Counted from the stretch's first letter, positions 12,952 through 23,745 are shown. The stretch is 64,000 bases of DNA from Mytilisepta virgata (GCA_028015205.1 JAPWFG010000015.1:124001-188000), one strand, 5' to 3'. Numbers and translations are program-made. The notes: a model not told the origin generated them from the letters alone.

Positions 12952-13319
12952 TACCCCCGCTTTTTGAAAAAAACGGGTAATATATATTCGTTGTGTCCGT
13001 CCGCCTGTCCGTTCGTCCGACCGTTGTATCCGCAACTCCTCCTAAACTACTGAATGGAATTTGATGAAACTTTAAAGGATCTTTATTACATGATGCCATA
13101 GTGCACCTCCTATTTTAGATTTTGATCTAATGAATATTTGGGGCTATCCATACCAAAACATGGACTTTGACATTCATTGTGATAGCGGTACCATGATGCC
13201 ATCCGCAACTCCTCCTAAACCACTGAATGGAAATTGATGAACTCATCTCACTGCTGTTGGAGTTTTCCTATCCAAAATATTGACATTTCCGTTCATGTGT
13301 CTTATGTAATGCGGGGGTA
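12952..13319. mobile_element. Short element with TACCCCCGC terminal inverted repeats (duplicate, two units)
   Basis: This is the copy-2 version of the element at 4314-4857. The ends are the same, but only two of the tandem ATCCGCAACTCCTCC units remain. The difference shows unit-number change since the segmental duplication. Confidence 0.5.
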
Positions 13320-13589
13320 TCAAGTAGTGAGCTTTGCTCACAGTACTTCCAGTTACACATAAATTGGCCTGTATCAGGGTATTACATGAATAAAGTTTGT
13401 TTCCGGGTGTATCAAATATACCTTTGTGTAAAACTAACACACGCCTGCTTATCTCTCTCATGCATAACAGCTGATAATTTTTAAATATTCACATTAATCT
13501 GCTTTATTTAATAAATCTAGGGATTTGATTCGATGGTATATTGTTTCATTCATGTCATTTGCGTGTGACTGTGCGTAGTCAGTTGTAGT

Positions 13590-13686
13590 TGCATACCAAT
13601 CGGAACACACTCGGACCTTTCCGTCAATATCCGGTATTATTGACGTTGGACGGAAATTGCCGTGTGATGTTCCGATTGGTTGCATA
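13590..13686. repeat. Imperfect inverted repeat (duplicate)
   Basis: This is the copy-2 equivalent of 5120-5217, with the same arms and a few substitutions. Confidence 0.6.
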
Positions 13687-13964
13687 CGAAAATGTCTGAA
13701 CTAAATTACAATCTCTTTCATCGCCGATATATTCGTTCGAAACACTTTCTGAGATTTTTCAGTCATATTTATGTTTATCTTATTGGGTAAAATACACACA
13801 CTCAAAGCTCTATATTTTGAAATTACTCAGCGTATAGTGAAAATTTAACCATAAATATTTGAGTATGAGTTAGCATGATACCATATCAGGATGAAAATAA
13901 GGTCAAGTATATAGTACAAGTACTTAACATATCCAAGACAGACACATATTCCATTATAAATAGA

Positions 13965-13970
13965 AAGGTA
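13965..13970. repeat. Left target-site duplication AAGGTA
   Basis: AAGGTA lies immediately outside the left terminal inverted repeat and is repeated at 31746-31751. The uninterrupted site in copy 1 (5496-5501) has it once. A 6-bp duplication is the Maverick/Polinton standard. Confidence 0.95.
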
Positions 13971-14245
13971 AGTAGTAGAAAGAGCTGATTATAAGGACGT
14001 TTCAAAATGGCGGACAAAATGGCGTACCGGAAGTCTCGTTCAACACGAGATCTCGGGTAATCCCGTTGGCTAAATCTCGACCATAATGAGATCTCGTGAA
14101 AAGATGAATCATAACTTCCGCCAATATGGCTACCACATCACGTTTGTCTCGAGATCTCGCTTAAACTTAGATATTAAAACTTCCACTGTATTCTAATTCT
14201 CTTTAACACGAGAAGTTACTATATTCTTGCTAACTGAGATATATA
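13971..14245 (+). repeat. Left terminal inverted repeat of the Maverick
   Basis: The outer 200 bp (13971-14170) match the complement of 31546-31745 with a single visible mismatch. Weaker similarity continues to about 14245. It contains three copies of the palindrome CGAGATCTCG (14046-14055, 14087-14096 with one change, and 14150-14159). In the family these repeats are the replication origins and integrase substrates. Confidence 0.95.
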
Positions 14246-14359
14246 AAAATAAGAGTTAAACCTTAGATATTAGGATTGTAAAAAAATAAAGGAAAAGAAA
14301 AAAGATAGTGTTTTTTTTTTTTTTTTTTAAATGATTATAGTCATAAAAATTATTTTACC

Positions 14360-14365
14360 TTTATT
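14360..14365 (-). terminator. Poly(A) signal overlapping the ORF129 stop codon
   Basis: On the minus strand AATAAA includes the TAA stop of the 129-residue protein gene (tgg aaa taa agg). Confidence 0.6.
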
Positions 14366-14750
14366 TCCAAGACAAATTTTCTCGAATTTCAGCCTCACAG
14401 TAAAAGTCATAACAATCTAAAATCATCCCTCGGAAGTTAGTATCTCCACTCGAGATTTTATCTAGCAAAATTTCAATCAGTTCTTGATCCTCTCCGATAT
14501 AAACTCCATATTCGTAGACTTGCAATAAATATTTTAAAATGTTTTTGAAACTATCTTCCAGTGTTTCCAATAATACTGAGTTTGATCTTCTGTTTTCTTC
14601 ATTCATTTCAAGAACATAACGATTAACGATCGATGACATGAAAAATGTAGCTGCTTTTACATGTTGAAAAATGTACCTTTCGCTTAATTCCTTTAACGTT
14701 AAAACAGCTTTTCCATAGTGAAACGGGTATACGGAATACGAAAACTCCAT
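14361..14750 (-). CDS. Orphan 129-residue helical protein (Maverick left end)
   Basis: This intact minus-strand frame starts at ATG 14750 and stops with TAA at 14361. I do not recognise the family. The sequence lacks a signal peptide or membrane segment. It is rich in leucine, glutamate and aromatic residues and reads as largely alpha-helical, with an acidic middle (residues 40-110) and two cysteines near the C-terminus (CYDFYC). It is the first gene inside the left inverted repeat and is divergent to the membrane protein at 15397 across a 646-bp gap. An AATAAA polyadenylation hexamer (14360-14365 on the minus strand) overlaps its stop codon, as in two other genes of the element, which supports a real transcript. 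It could be a host-interaction protein, but nothing in the sequence proves that. Confidence 0.6.
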   Translation of the reverse strand: MEFSYSVYPFHYGKAVLTLKELSERYIFQHVKAATFFMSSIVNRYVLEMNEENRRSNSVLLETLEDSFKNILKYLLQVYEYGVYIGEDQELIEILLDKISSGDTNFRGMILDCYDFYCEAEIRENLSWK

Positions 14751-15396
14751 TTATCGAATTATATGAAATGAAGTTTGGAAAACGAGAGGAAATTTATTTA
14801 AAAAGTTCAAACAAATTGTATTATAGATCTCAGATATTTGGGGTTTTTTTTCTTTTTATTTTTCTGTTTGTGTGCTACACGTAGTAGTTATGACCTAATT
14901 AGAACATGCACTAACCAATACATAAAAATGTCTCCGTGCGAAATGTACATTATTGGTAATTAAAGGTAAAAACAAATTTAAGGGTCATTGAGAAGTCAAG
15001 CGAACAAAAGGTTAACTATCATCGACTCCGAGTAAACGAAAAGAGAATATGAAAATACAACTTACAGTTTAATGTATAATTATTTTACAATTGAAAACTA
15101 ATATAACATGTATAATTGAACATTAATCGTTCAAAACGCCCCCCCCCCCCCCCTCTCAATTTCCACTAATAATCCATCTTTCAGTACATTCATTTGGGTT
15201 ATAAAAGAATTAAAAAACAACAAAAATCTACACAAAAATAAAAAAAAACAAAACAAAAACAAAACAAAACAACACGACGTCATTTTTTTCTTTTTTCTTT
15301 ATATAGTATGGTTTCACTACTTATATACATACTCATAGGCGTCTCGCTGGGAATTTAAATTGTTTATTATTCAGAACAAAAGTGAAATAAAATAAA
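14751..15396. promoter_or_regulatory. Divergent intergenic region, left end of the Maverick
   Basis: This gap lies between the minus-strand orphan gene and the plus-strand small membrane protein gene. It is AT-rich, with a run of C at about 15140-15153 and A-rich tracts. A TATAAAAG box at 15200-15207 lies about 190 bp before the ATG at 15397. No gene was seen in it. Confidence 0.45.
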
Positions 15397-15636
15397 ATGG
15401 ATGTCGATGGTTCCAATTTTAACTGTAAAATGGAGACAACATACACCAATGATTTAGATGACAGAGAACATGAAAGTTGTTTATTTATTCGCTTTTTTCC
15501 TTTCTACATTATATCTGCCTTCTTACTAAGCATTACAATACTGATCCTGGTTTTTGGATTGAAATCTGAAACGGAAACCGTTCCCATCATGACTGACATT
15601 CGTAGAATCGTAAAAATGATTGTCGATAAAGAATAA
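15397..15636 (+). CDS. Small single-pass membrane protein (79 residues)
   Basis: The frame begins at ATG 15397 and ends at TAA 15634-15636. Residues 1-31 are polar and acidic with two cysteines. Residues 33-54 form one strongly hydrophobic helix (FPFYIISAFLLSITILILVF), and about 25 residues follow, ending in a charged tail. There is no cleavable signal peptide, so a signal-anchor topology is likely. It sits upstream of the polymerase gene on the same strand, separated by 240 bp. No family is recognised. Short membrane proteins of this size in large DNA viruses act in membranes or in virion assembly, but that is analogy only. The frame is short, so a chance frame cannot be excluded; the ATG and the compact hydrophobic block favour a gene. 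Confidence 0.5.
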   Translation: MDVDGSNFNCKMETTYTNDLDDREHESCLFIRFFPFYIISAFLLSITILILVFGLKSETETVPIMTDIRRIVKMIVDKE

Positions 15637-15876
15637 TGACTATATCTGTAAATAGCAACTGGATATTTTGATAGATTAATGACTATAAAAGAAATGAAAA
15701 CAGCGTGGGAACAACTGACCAATGTATTTTTTTTTTTATTGACATGCTTTGTTTGTTTGTTTGTTTTTTTTTTTTCGCGACACGAACTTATTAGTCGTGG
15801 AATGATTACATAATTGCTGTGTATTTATACGGAGAGCGGAACCTGGAATATTATTTCGAAAATCTAATCTACGAAC
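15637..15876. promoter_or_regulatory. Upstream region of the DNA polymerase gene
   Basis: This is 240 bp between ORF79 and the first polymerase exon. It holds T-rich and GTTT-repeat tracts (15745-15775), then a mixed-composition segment with TATTTATACG at about 15820-15829, a plausible TATA-like element 50 bp before the ATG. Confidence 0.35.
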
Positions 15877-18800
15877 ATGGACAGACAACTTCCTTGGGAT
15901 GATTTTCAAGTTGATCCTCCACAAGAAGTTATGGAGGAAATTCAAGAAATGGAGGACAACTACTACAGATTTGAAAAATTTCGAGAAGTAAGTACATTTC
16001 GCTTTCAACATAATTTATTTCTAATTGTACTGCTGTTTATTTTTTTTTATGAATGCTCATCTATATCTTTTTCATTACAAGGTTCCATGTCATTGTAACA
16101 TTCGACTAAACAAAATATAAACACTAGATTTTAAAAAATAAAATTACTTTCAGAATATCCAAAGACTGAGAGAAGAAAGAAAAAGAAAAGCAGAAAACGA
16201 GAAGAGAATGGAAAAAAACGTAAGTATAAAATAAGTAAACATCCTCTACTAATAAAACATAGTGAAACTGCATATCCGCGAAGAATAATTACGTGTGTAT
16301 CTAGAAGTAATGGACTTTTTATTTGAAAAGAAACAATTAGGGAATTGGTACGCAGATATAAATTTTAGTATCCTTGAGACATACCATCGTGTCAGTTAAT
16401 TGAATGTTATCTCGAAACAATTAGTAACGGAATATAAATATATATATAATATTTTTTTTTTACACAGAAAAAGAAAAAAACAGAAAATGAAAAAGAAGTC
16501 TCATCTGACGTCAAAGGAAAAAAAAGTGGTAATGTAATTATCCGTTTTGTATTGTAATTATGATCATCATCTAAGCAAAACTTAGTTTTTATTTTATTTT
16601 ATTTTTTTTTTTAATTTTTTTTATTAATAACTTAATTTATATATATATGGAAAGCATATAAAGCAAGCTTAGACCTACAGCTTTAAATAACATCATTATA
16701 TTTTTTTTTCACTAATTTTTTAATTTTTTTTTTTTTTTTTTTTTTGCACAGAAAATACAAAAAGTCCATCCAATAAATTGCATTGTAATAGACAATTAGA
16801 TAATACAAACACGAGTACCCTTTCGCCATCTTCTGATCAGTTCGCCCAACAGGGTTCGTCCCGAGACCATTCTGAAAATGTATTATTTTGTGAAACTTGT
16901 AATAGTGAATTCGAAAACCAAAAAGATTTACATGAACATAAATTAAGAGTGCACCAAAATTTGATGTCCCACACGTTAGATCATTCTTATCCGGTAAAAG
17001 CTAAAACATCGCGTGTAAATAATGACCGTAATTTTGCAATAAACTATCATAACGATCATTCGTACTATTTAAATTCGCATAACCAAAACGAGCAAGGACC
17101 GTCTAACGAACATTCGGGAAACGCTATTTTTTGCGAAAATTGTAATGATGAGTTTGAAGACGAAGAATCACTTAGTGAACACAGTCAACGGTTGCATCCC
17201 AACTTGTTTGCTCATCGCTCTAGATCTGTAGAGAAAGAGGATCCTCAAATACGTAATATTTTACGACGTTATCATAGTCTGATCAACAGATCTCATGTAA
17301 GAGGAAGGGTTCAGAACGAATACAATTTTTCATTTGCTCCAGATTTCCAGGTTTCCTACAATGCGCTTAGTTCGCAGATGGAGGAAATCTTTGCAAATGA
17401 AAATAACGCGTTCAAAATAAATATGTCTTTTGGTTTTATTTTGCAAAACATTGAAGGTGAGCTGAGATATTTCTATGCACATGAAAACGAAAGTTTATTA
17501 GATGAACCATTCCTTATCAGTAACAGAGCTGATTTTGATAGATTAAGAAAACTTCTCGGTACTAAAGATGTCTTAGAGGATGTTTTCCACCAAAGACCCA
17601 ACACTAAGTGGACAGTTTTTCTCATAACGAACGTTCGATGGGTTGTCACGAAGACCTCATTTCCACTGGGACGTGGCCAATCCATTCCGAGGATAATGGT
17701 GAAGAGTAGGTCTTTAATTACATTAGCAAATCATCCCGACCGAGCTGAAACAAGAGAAGATAATTTATGTGCTTTCCGATGTCTTGCCTTCCATCGTCTG
17801 AGAAACAGGAAACGTTTGGAAAGGTTGACACTTTCACTTTTTAAAGAATTTACAGATAATAAAATTACTCCGCAAGCTTATAAAGGTCTCCCATTACACG
17901 ATATAAGTGCTTTTGAAAATTGTTTTAGAATAAATGTAAACGTTTTCGAAACAACCGAAAAAGAAGCCTTGCAATTCGTATACAGATCTCTGGGGAAATA
18001 CGAAGAAACGATGAATTTGCATTTATATAAAAATCATTTAATGTATATGAAAAACTTGGCTGTATACTTTAAAAAATACCAATGTCGAAGTTGTCATCAT
18101 TTGTTCAAAACTTTACAAATTTTAAAACGACACGAAAAGAAATGTTCATCTGCCACCAAGCTCGTCTATCCAGGAGGTTATTATTCAAGACAGGAAAGTC
18201 TTTTCGAAAAACTCGACAACATCGGCATTCATGTACCGGAGGAAGATCGATACTTCCCGTATTTCATAACCTATGATTTTGAATCGATGTTAGAAAAAGT
18301 AGCATCACCAGACGTCGAACAAAACTCGGCCTGGACACACCGGCACGTGCCAATTTCATTTAGTGTCTCTTCGAATGTACCTGATTTCGAAGATGCCGTA
18401 TGCTGTATAGAAGAAGACGTCGATGTATTGATTAGAAAGTTTGTTGAAAATTTACAACGAATTCAAATTGTTTCCACCGCTTTAATGACTGAACGTTTTA
18501 CCGACATTTTTGACCAGATCAACGACGAACTGAACAGTTTAGACAACGACTCTGACCGACAGGAAAAGTCTGTTTTAAAACATCTTCAAACAATAAAAAA
18601 GGATTTAGAAGTGTATGTTAGTCAGATTCCCGTCTTGGGTTTTAACTCCTCCAAATATGATTTAAATCTTATAAAGTCCCGTCTGTCAAAATATCTCAAT
18701 TTAAAGAAATGTGACAATAACCGGGTGTTTGTGGTTAAAAAGTGTAATCAGTATGTTTGTTTGGCAAATGATGAATTTAAATTTCTGGACATCAGTAATT

Positions 18801-21160
18801 TTGTTGCACCCGGTTATAGTTACGATCAGTTTTTGATAGCATATAAAACAGACCTACGCAAAAGTTTTTTCCCGTATGAATTTTTAGATGATTTCAATAA
18901 ATTAGATTATCCAAAGCTCCCACCCTATGAAAGCTTTTATAGTTCCCTTAAAACGGTAAATGTGTTGGAGGAGGAACACTCAAGATTCCTTAAACTTACA
19001 ACCGAATACGGTTACACCGTAACCGATGCCCTGAAATTGTTAAAACTAAAAGAAAAACCCTTGACTGGTCAACAAAATTATCAAAATTTATTGGAGCTAT
19101 GGAATAAATATGATATGAAGACTTTCAAAGATTATTTGGTATACTATAATAATTTAGATGTTACTCCGTTTTGCTCTGCAGTCCACAAAATGATAGAATT
19201 CTATAACCAAAATGGAATAGATGTTTTTAAAAGTTGTATTTCTGTACCCGGTGTAGCCCGGGAACTGGTTTTTCGCTCTGCACAAGGAAAGGCCCACTTT
19301 GCGTGCTTCGATAAAAATACAGAAGAGATTTATAACACTTTTAAAAAGAATATCGTCGGTGGACCGAGCATTGTCTTTCACAGATACCATGAAAAGGACA
19401 AGACAAAAATAAGAAATGGAACTGAAACTTGTAAAACCATAAATGGCTGGGATGCGAATAGTCTGTATCTGTGGGCAATCGATCAACCGCAGGCATGCGG
19501 CCATTTCACTATCCGACGAGAGGAAAACAATTTCAAACTCGAAAAAAGAGACAAATACTTGAAAGCTATGCGTTGGTTAGAGTGGTTAATTTTGTCTCAA
19601 AAAAGACAAATTCAGCATTATTTTAATAAGGGTAAAGAATTTTCAGTTGGTCCCTACAAATTAGATGGTTTTGAAGCACAGACGAAAACAGCATTTGAAT
19701 TTTACGGATGTTATTTTCATCGTCATAAGTGCCATTTAACAAAACATATTACAGATCCTGACTGGTTAAAACGTCAACCCATCGAACTCGAAAGAATCGA
19801 AAAACGACGACAATTCATACAATCTAGGGGTTTCAAAGTGGTAGAAATATGGGAATGCGAGTTCGATAAACTATCGAAGACTGATCAGAGCCTTAAAGAA
19901 TTTTTAAAACAAAAGTGCAACGAACGTCCCTGCGATAGGAAAAGCACCATGACAAGAGAAGAAATTTTGGAAGCAGTTTCCAAGGACCAACTTTTCGGTG
20001 CCGTGGAATGTGACATCCATACCCCGCATCAGCTGAAACAAAAATTTGATGAAATGCCTCCCCTGTTTTCGAATACAACTGTTCAAAGTCAACATTTTGG
20101 TAATTATACTCTTAGGACAATGGAAAAACTCGGAATTTCCCAAAAGGACCGAAGAATGCTGGTAAGCGCAATGAAAGCACGTAAAATGTTAATCGCCACC
20201 CCTCTCTTGAAGTGGTATCTGGAAAAGGGTCTCGTTGTAAGTCGAATATACAAGGTAATAGAATTCACTCCAATCCGATGTTTCACTTCTTTCGTCGAAG
20301 ACATAGTTAGAGCTCGTCGAGCGGGTGATTCGGATCCGGATTTGGAGATAATTTCGGAAACAAATAAATTATTAGGAAACAGTAGCTACGGTAGTATGCT
20401 TCTGGAAAAACTCAAGTTCATGGATGTCGAGTACTGCGACTCTCCCGAAGATGCCTCCAAGAAAGCAAGTCACAAAAATTTTAGAAAATTGACCGAATTG
20501 GATTCCGAGACGTTCGAAATAGAAATGGCAAAACGCAAAGTGAAACTAGATCTTCCCATACAAATAGGCTTTTTTATTCTAAACTATGCGAAATTAAAGA
20601 TGTTAAGTTTTTACTACGACTTTTTAGACAAATTTATCGACCGAAAAGATTTCCAAATGTGTACGATGGACACGGATTCGTACTATTTCGCTCTGTCTAA
20701 GCATAGCCTCGATGAAGCAGTAAAACCAGAACTTAAAGAACAATTCGACCTTGAAAAACACCAATGGCTTCCCAGAGTTTCCCCAGCTGAAGCGTCAAGA
20801 TGGGACAAACGTGTTCCGGGATTGTTTAAGCTAGAGGCTAGTGGTGATTGCATCGTAGCGCTCTGTGCCAAAACATATTGTCTCCAAAAAACGGAGGAGA
20901 ATAAAAAAATTAGTAAATTCAGTTGCAAGGGAATTAATAAAAGAAACATTTCCCATCCCATAAATATGTACAAAGACGTATTATTTCAAAACATTGCGAA
21001 AGGATCTACAAACCGAGGATTTAGAGCCAGGGAAAATACGATGTTTTCGTACACTCAGATAAGAAAGGGATTTTCACCGTTTTACTGTAAAAGGAATGTT
21101 TTAAACGATGGAATATCCACGTCTTGTTTGGACTTGGAATTACGAATAGAAGATCGATAA
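15877..21160 (+). CDS. polB: Protein-primed family B DNA polymerase, four exons (1548 residues)
   Basis: This is the replicative polymerase of the element. Exons are 15877-15987, 16154-16219, 16468-16528 and 16752-21160. All introns are GT-AG and the joined length is 4647 bases in frame. The large frame has no ATG near its 5' end, which supports the upstream exons. Residues 1-88 are charged and helical. C2H2-like fingers lie at about 125-147, 206-229 and 522-545. Exonuclease motifs are DFES (about 587), GFNSSKYD (709) and YYNNLD (877). Polymerase motifs are DANSLY (A, 980), NSSYG (B, 1290), DTDS (C, 1386) and KTY (1453). All catalytic aspartates are present. Between motifs A and B lies an insert (about 1051-1116: DGFEAQTKTAFEFYGC to WECEFD) resembling a PD-(D/E)XK or Vsr-like nuclease domain known from Maverick polymerases. 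AATAAA (21160-21165) overlaps the stop. Confidence 0.96.
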
Positions 21161-21165
21161 ATAAA
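21160..21165 (+). terminator. Poly(A) signal overlapping the polymerase stop codon
   Basis: AATAAA begins with the last base of the TAA stop of the polymerase gene. The same geometry is seen at 14360-14365 and 24117-24122. Confidence 0.6.
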
Positions 21166-21186
21166 AATATTATAAACACTTGATAA

Positions 21187-21449
21187 TTTTAGTTGCAATC
21201 AACATTTTTTATATTTTCACGCGTATCATCATCGTTTTATTTTAATAATCTTACACTTTCGACGTTTTCGTTCCGCATGAACGCATATATTGGACGGGGT
21301 ATTCGGTGGTCGTGTCAGAATATTGAGGTACACTTGGGGTTAACTTACCGTTTAAAAACGTTTCAAATATGTACGACTGAAAAAAAAAAAAATTCTCAGA
21401 TGTTTTTCTTCTTTAGATATCCCCTATATAATAATAATAAAAAAATTAG
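21187..21449. repeat. Direct repeat, copy A (about 263 bp)
   Basis: This closely matches 21842-22100, with few substitutions and small length changes in the A tracts. It begins TTTTAGTTGCAATCAACA and ends in an ATAATAATAA tract. Copy A follows the polymerase gene and has no recognisable gene after it. Confidence 0.93.
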
Positions 21450-21841
21450 ACACTTGCAATATTTTTAACGTCTATATGTTATTTCGCAAAATTATTCAAT
21501 TTCAATAATGTTTCACATTTTGTAGTCTTGTTCAAAATAAAATAAAACAACGATAATATTCTAAATGTTCGTACGATACTATGAAAAATAATAAAATCAA
21601 AATGATTGTAATAAAAAAAAAACCAATTTAGTTTTTGCTTTAAGTGTAATATCAACATCGCTTTATATTGCATATTTTGATAAACATACAATTTAAATTG
21701 CCGAATGTTCGTTAGATAGTCTGAGAAAAAAATATAATAAAAACTATCCTTTTAAAAATTCATTTAACTTTATTTCCCCCTCTTTTATTTAATTTTAATC
21801 CCTTTTTTTTAAAACTTATTGAAGTTTTATCCCGCCACTTA

Positions 21842-22100
21842 TTTTAGTTGCAATCAACATTTTTTATATTTTCACGCGTATCATCATCGTTTTATTTTAA
21901 TAATCTTACACTTTCGACGTTTTCGTTCCGCATGAACGTGTATATTGGACGGGGTATTCGATGGTCGAGTCAGAATTTTGAGGTACACTTAGGGTTAACT
22001 TACCGTTTAAAAACGTTTCAAATATGTACGAGTGAAAAAAAAATTCTCAGATTTTTTTTCTTCTTTAGATATCTATATAATAATAATAAAAAATTATTAG
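21842..22100. repeat. Direct repeat, copy B, upstream of the glycoprotein gene
   Basis: This second copy ends 125 bp before the glycoprotein ATG at 22226, so it probably supplies promoter or 5' leader sequence. An open frame through it happens to be in phase with the glycoprotein, but a start at 22226 places a clean signal peptide at the N-terminus and is preferred. Confidence 0.93.
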
Positions 22101-22225
22101 GTAGATTGGAAAATACCGAATTAAAAAAAGAATGGCAATTATCTTTAGTCATATCCATCCCCCTTTTTCCCCTCCGTAGTATTTATTGTCAGAGACGGGG
22201 GGACCTATCTACCAGTCACACGAAG

Positions 22226-23187
22226 ATGGCGAAAGTTAACGTGATGTTTGTCGTTTTGTTTATAATGATGTTATGGGTGGAGGCATGCATAAGGAAGAGC
22301 CAGAACACCATGGAGTGTAAAACCTTAAGAAATCTCAGGAAGATTCCAGCAGATGTTAGACATCTGAGGATTATGAGGGCAAAGGAAATCAAATTAGAAA
22401 TTACTTCCAACCTGACATCCTTAGAGGTTATATATCCGGGTGGAGATTTGAGGTGTGATAAAATTGATGACGACGTTTTAGAAAGAATCAGGATCTCACT
22501 CGGAGGAAAAAGGTGTCTGGTAAGTAGAGAAATGTTTTCATCGGTTAAGATTTCTTTTTAAAATGTTTTCACTCAAAAGATATACATTTACTTGCTGTCA
22601 GAAGACTTAAACAAAAACAAAAATATTAATAATAATAATTCAATCCATATCGTTTAAAAAAATATATATATATATATATAACTATCATGTTTAGACGGCG
22701 GCTTCGCCGCCGCCGCCGCCGCCGCCCCCTCCCCCTCCCCCCTTTCCCCAAGCAGGGATGGGGAGAGGAGGGGTGGGGGGGGGGGGAGGGATTTGAAATT
22801 AAACGAACAGTCTTAACGGTTTCTTTTAGTTTTTGTTGTGACATATAACATTTTTTATTTTCCTTTATTTTTTTATAACAGTTGTCCATACCGGTTCCAG
22901 TCATTACGACCGAAAGAAGAAGACTGCCCGTACTTCAGTCCAGGCGGAGACGAGAGACCACGACGTCCGATAATTCTACCACGACGTATAACACGACGTT
23001 GGCTAATGATCCTTCGCCTGTGGTCGAAGGTAAGAATTGCTTTTCTGATATTATTTTTCCGATGTAGAGTTAAACTTTGATTTTTTTATTAATTGCATTA
23101 AAAAAAAAAAAGACAGCAATCGTTATGTTAAAACTTGCATATTATATTGCACAAAGTCTCAAAGCTTTAACGAAATTGTAGATGTCT

Positions 23188-23219
<32 letters not shown>

Positions 23220-23550
23220 AAAAAACCATAGTAAACGAGCTCGAGATTTGGATGTATAAGAACAATTTGACGAAATAGTGATTCTCTGTTCTTCTTTTCT
23301 ATTTTTAGTGGCGACAGATTGGGAGATCAGCATATACGTCGGCATCCCGTTTCTAGGCCTAACTTTAATAATGCTGGCTTTCGTCATAAGAAGGATACAA
23401 CGGCAGAGGAGGAGGAGGAGAGCAGATACTCCGAGACGCCATCATGTTCATGATAAGAAAGAGGTCAAGCACTCACCCAGGAGAAAGTTCAGTGTTGAAA
23501 CGTTGGAGGCGAGCAGTATAGAAGAGTTTTCCATGATAAAACTAGATTAA
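22226..23550 (+). CDS. Type I membrane glycoprotein, three exons (227 residues)
   Basis: Exons are 22226-22519, 22882-23029 and 23309-23550. GT-AG junctions keep one frame, and the total is 684 bases. Residues 1-20 form a signal peptide. The ectodomain has four cysteines (21, 31, 77, 97) around a leucine-rich-repeat-like stretch (IPADVRHLRI, then SNLTSLEVI). A stalk rich in Thr, Ser and Pro carries NST and NTT sequons (129, 135) besides NLT (62), and two arginine clusters (about 110-113 and 119-122) that could be furin-type cleavage sites. A hydrophobic segment (about 154-174) is followed by a very basic cytoplasmic start and a 50-residue tail. The gene is not part of the core Maverick set. 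It could be a surface receptor mimic, an attachment protein or a captured host gene. The fold assignment is inference; the splice structure makes a real gene likely. Confidence 0.78.
22694..22792. repeat. GC-rich low-complexity tract in glycoprotein intron 1
   Basis: A GCC-repeat run with a short hairpin (GGCGGC, TTC, GCCGCC) is followed by C-rich and then G-rich runs of up to a dozen bases. It stands out sharply from the AT-rich surroundings and could form stable DNA or RNA structure. Confidence 0.8.
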
Positions 23551-23634
23551 CATTCCATGGGACTTGTTCTGACTCTTTGTTTTATGTGTAAAACAAATGT
23601 ATGTCATTATTCATTATGATAAATTTTTTAAATA

Positions 23635-23669
<35 letters not shown>

Positions 23670-23745
23670 TTTTTATTTTTTATCAGAATTGTTAGTTTAA
23701 CTATGTGTGAGGTTTTAATTAACATTCCCTTTGATTTTGATTGTG

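Noticed and set aside
21848..22561. A 237-codon frame reading through the direct repeat into the glycoprotein
   Set aside because: The part before 22226 is duplicated upstream non-coding sequence. Starting at 22226 gives a proper signal peptide, and splicing at 22520 replaces the read-through end.
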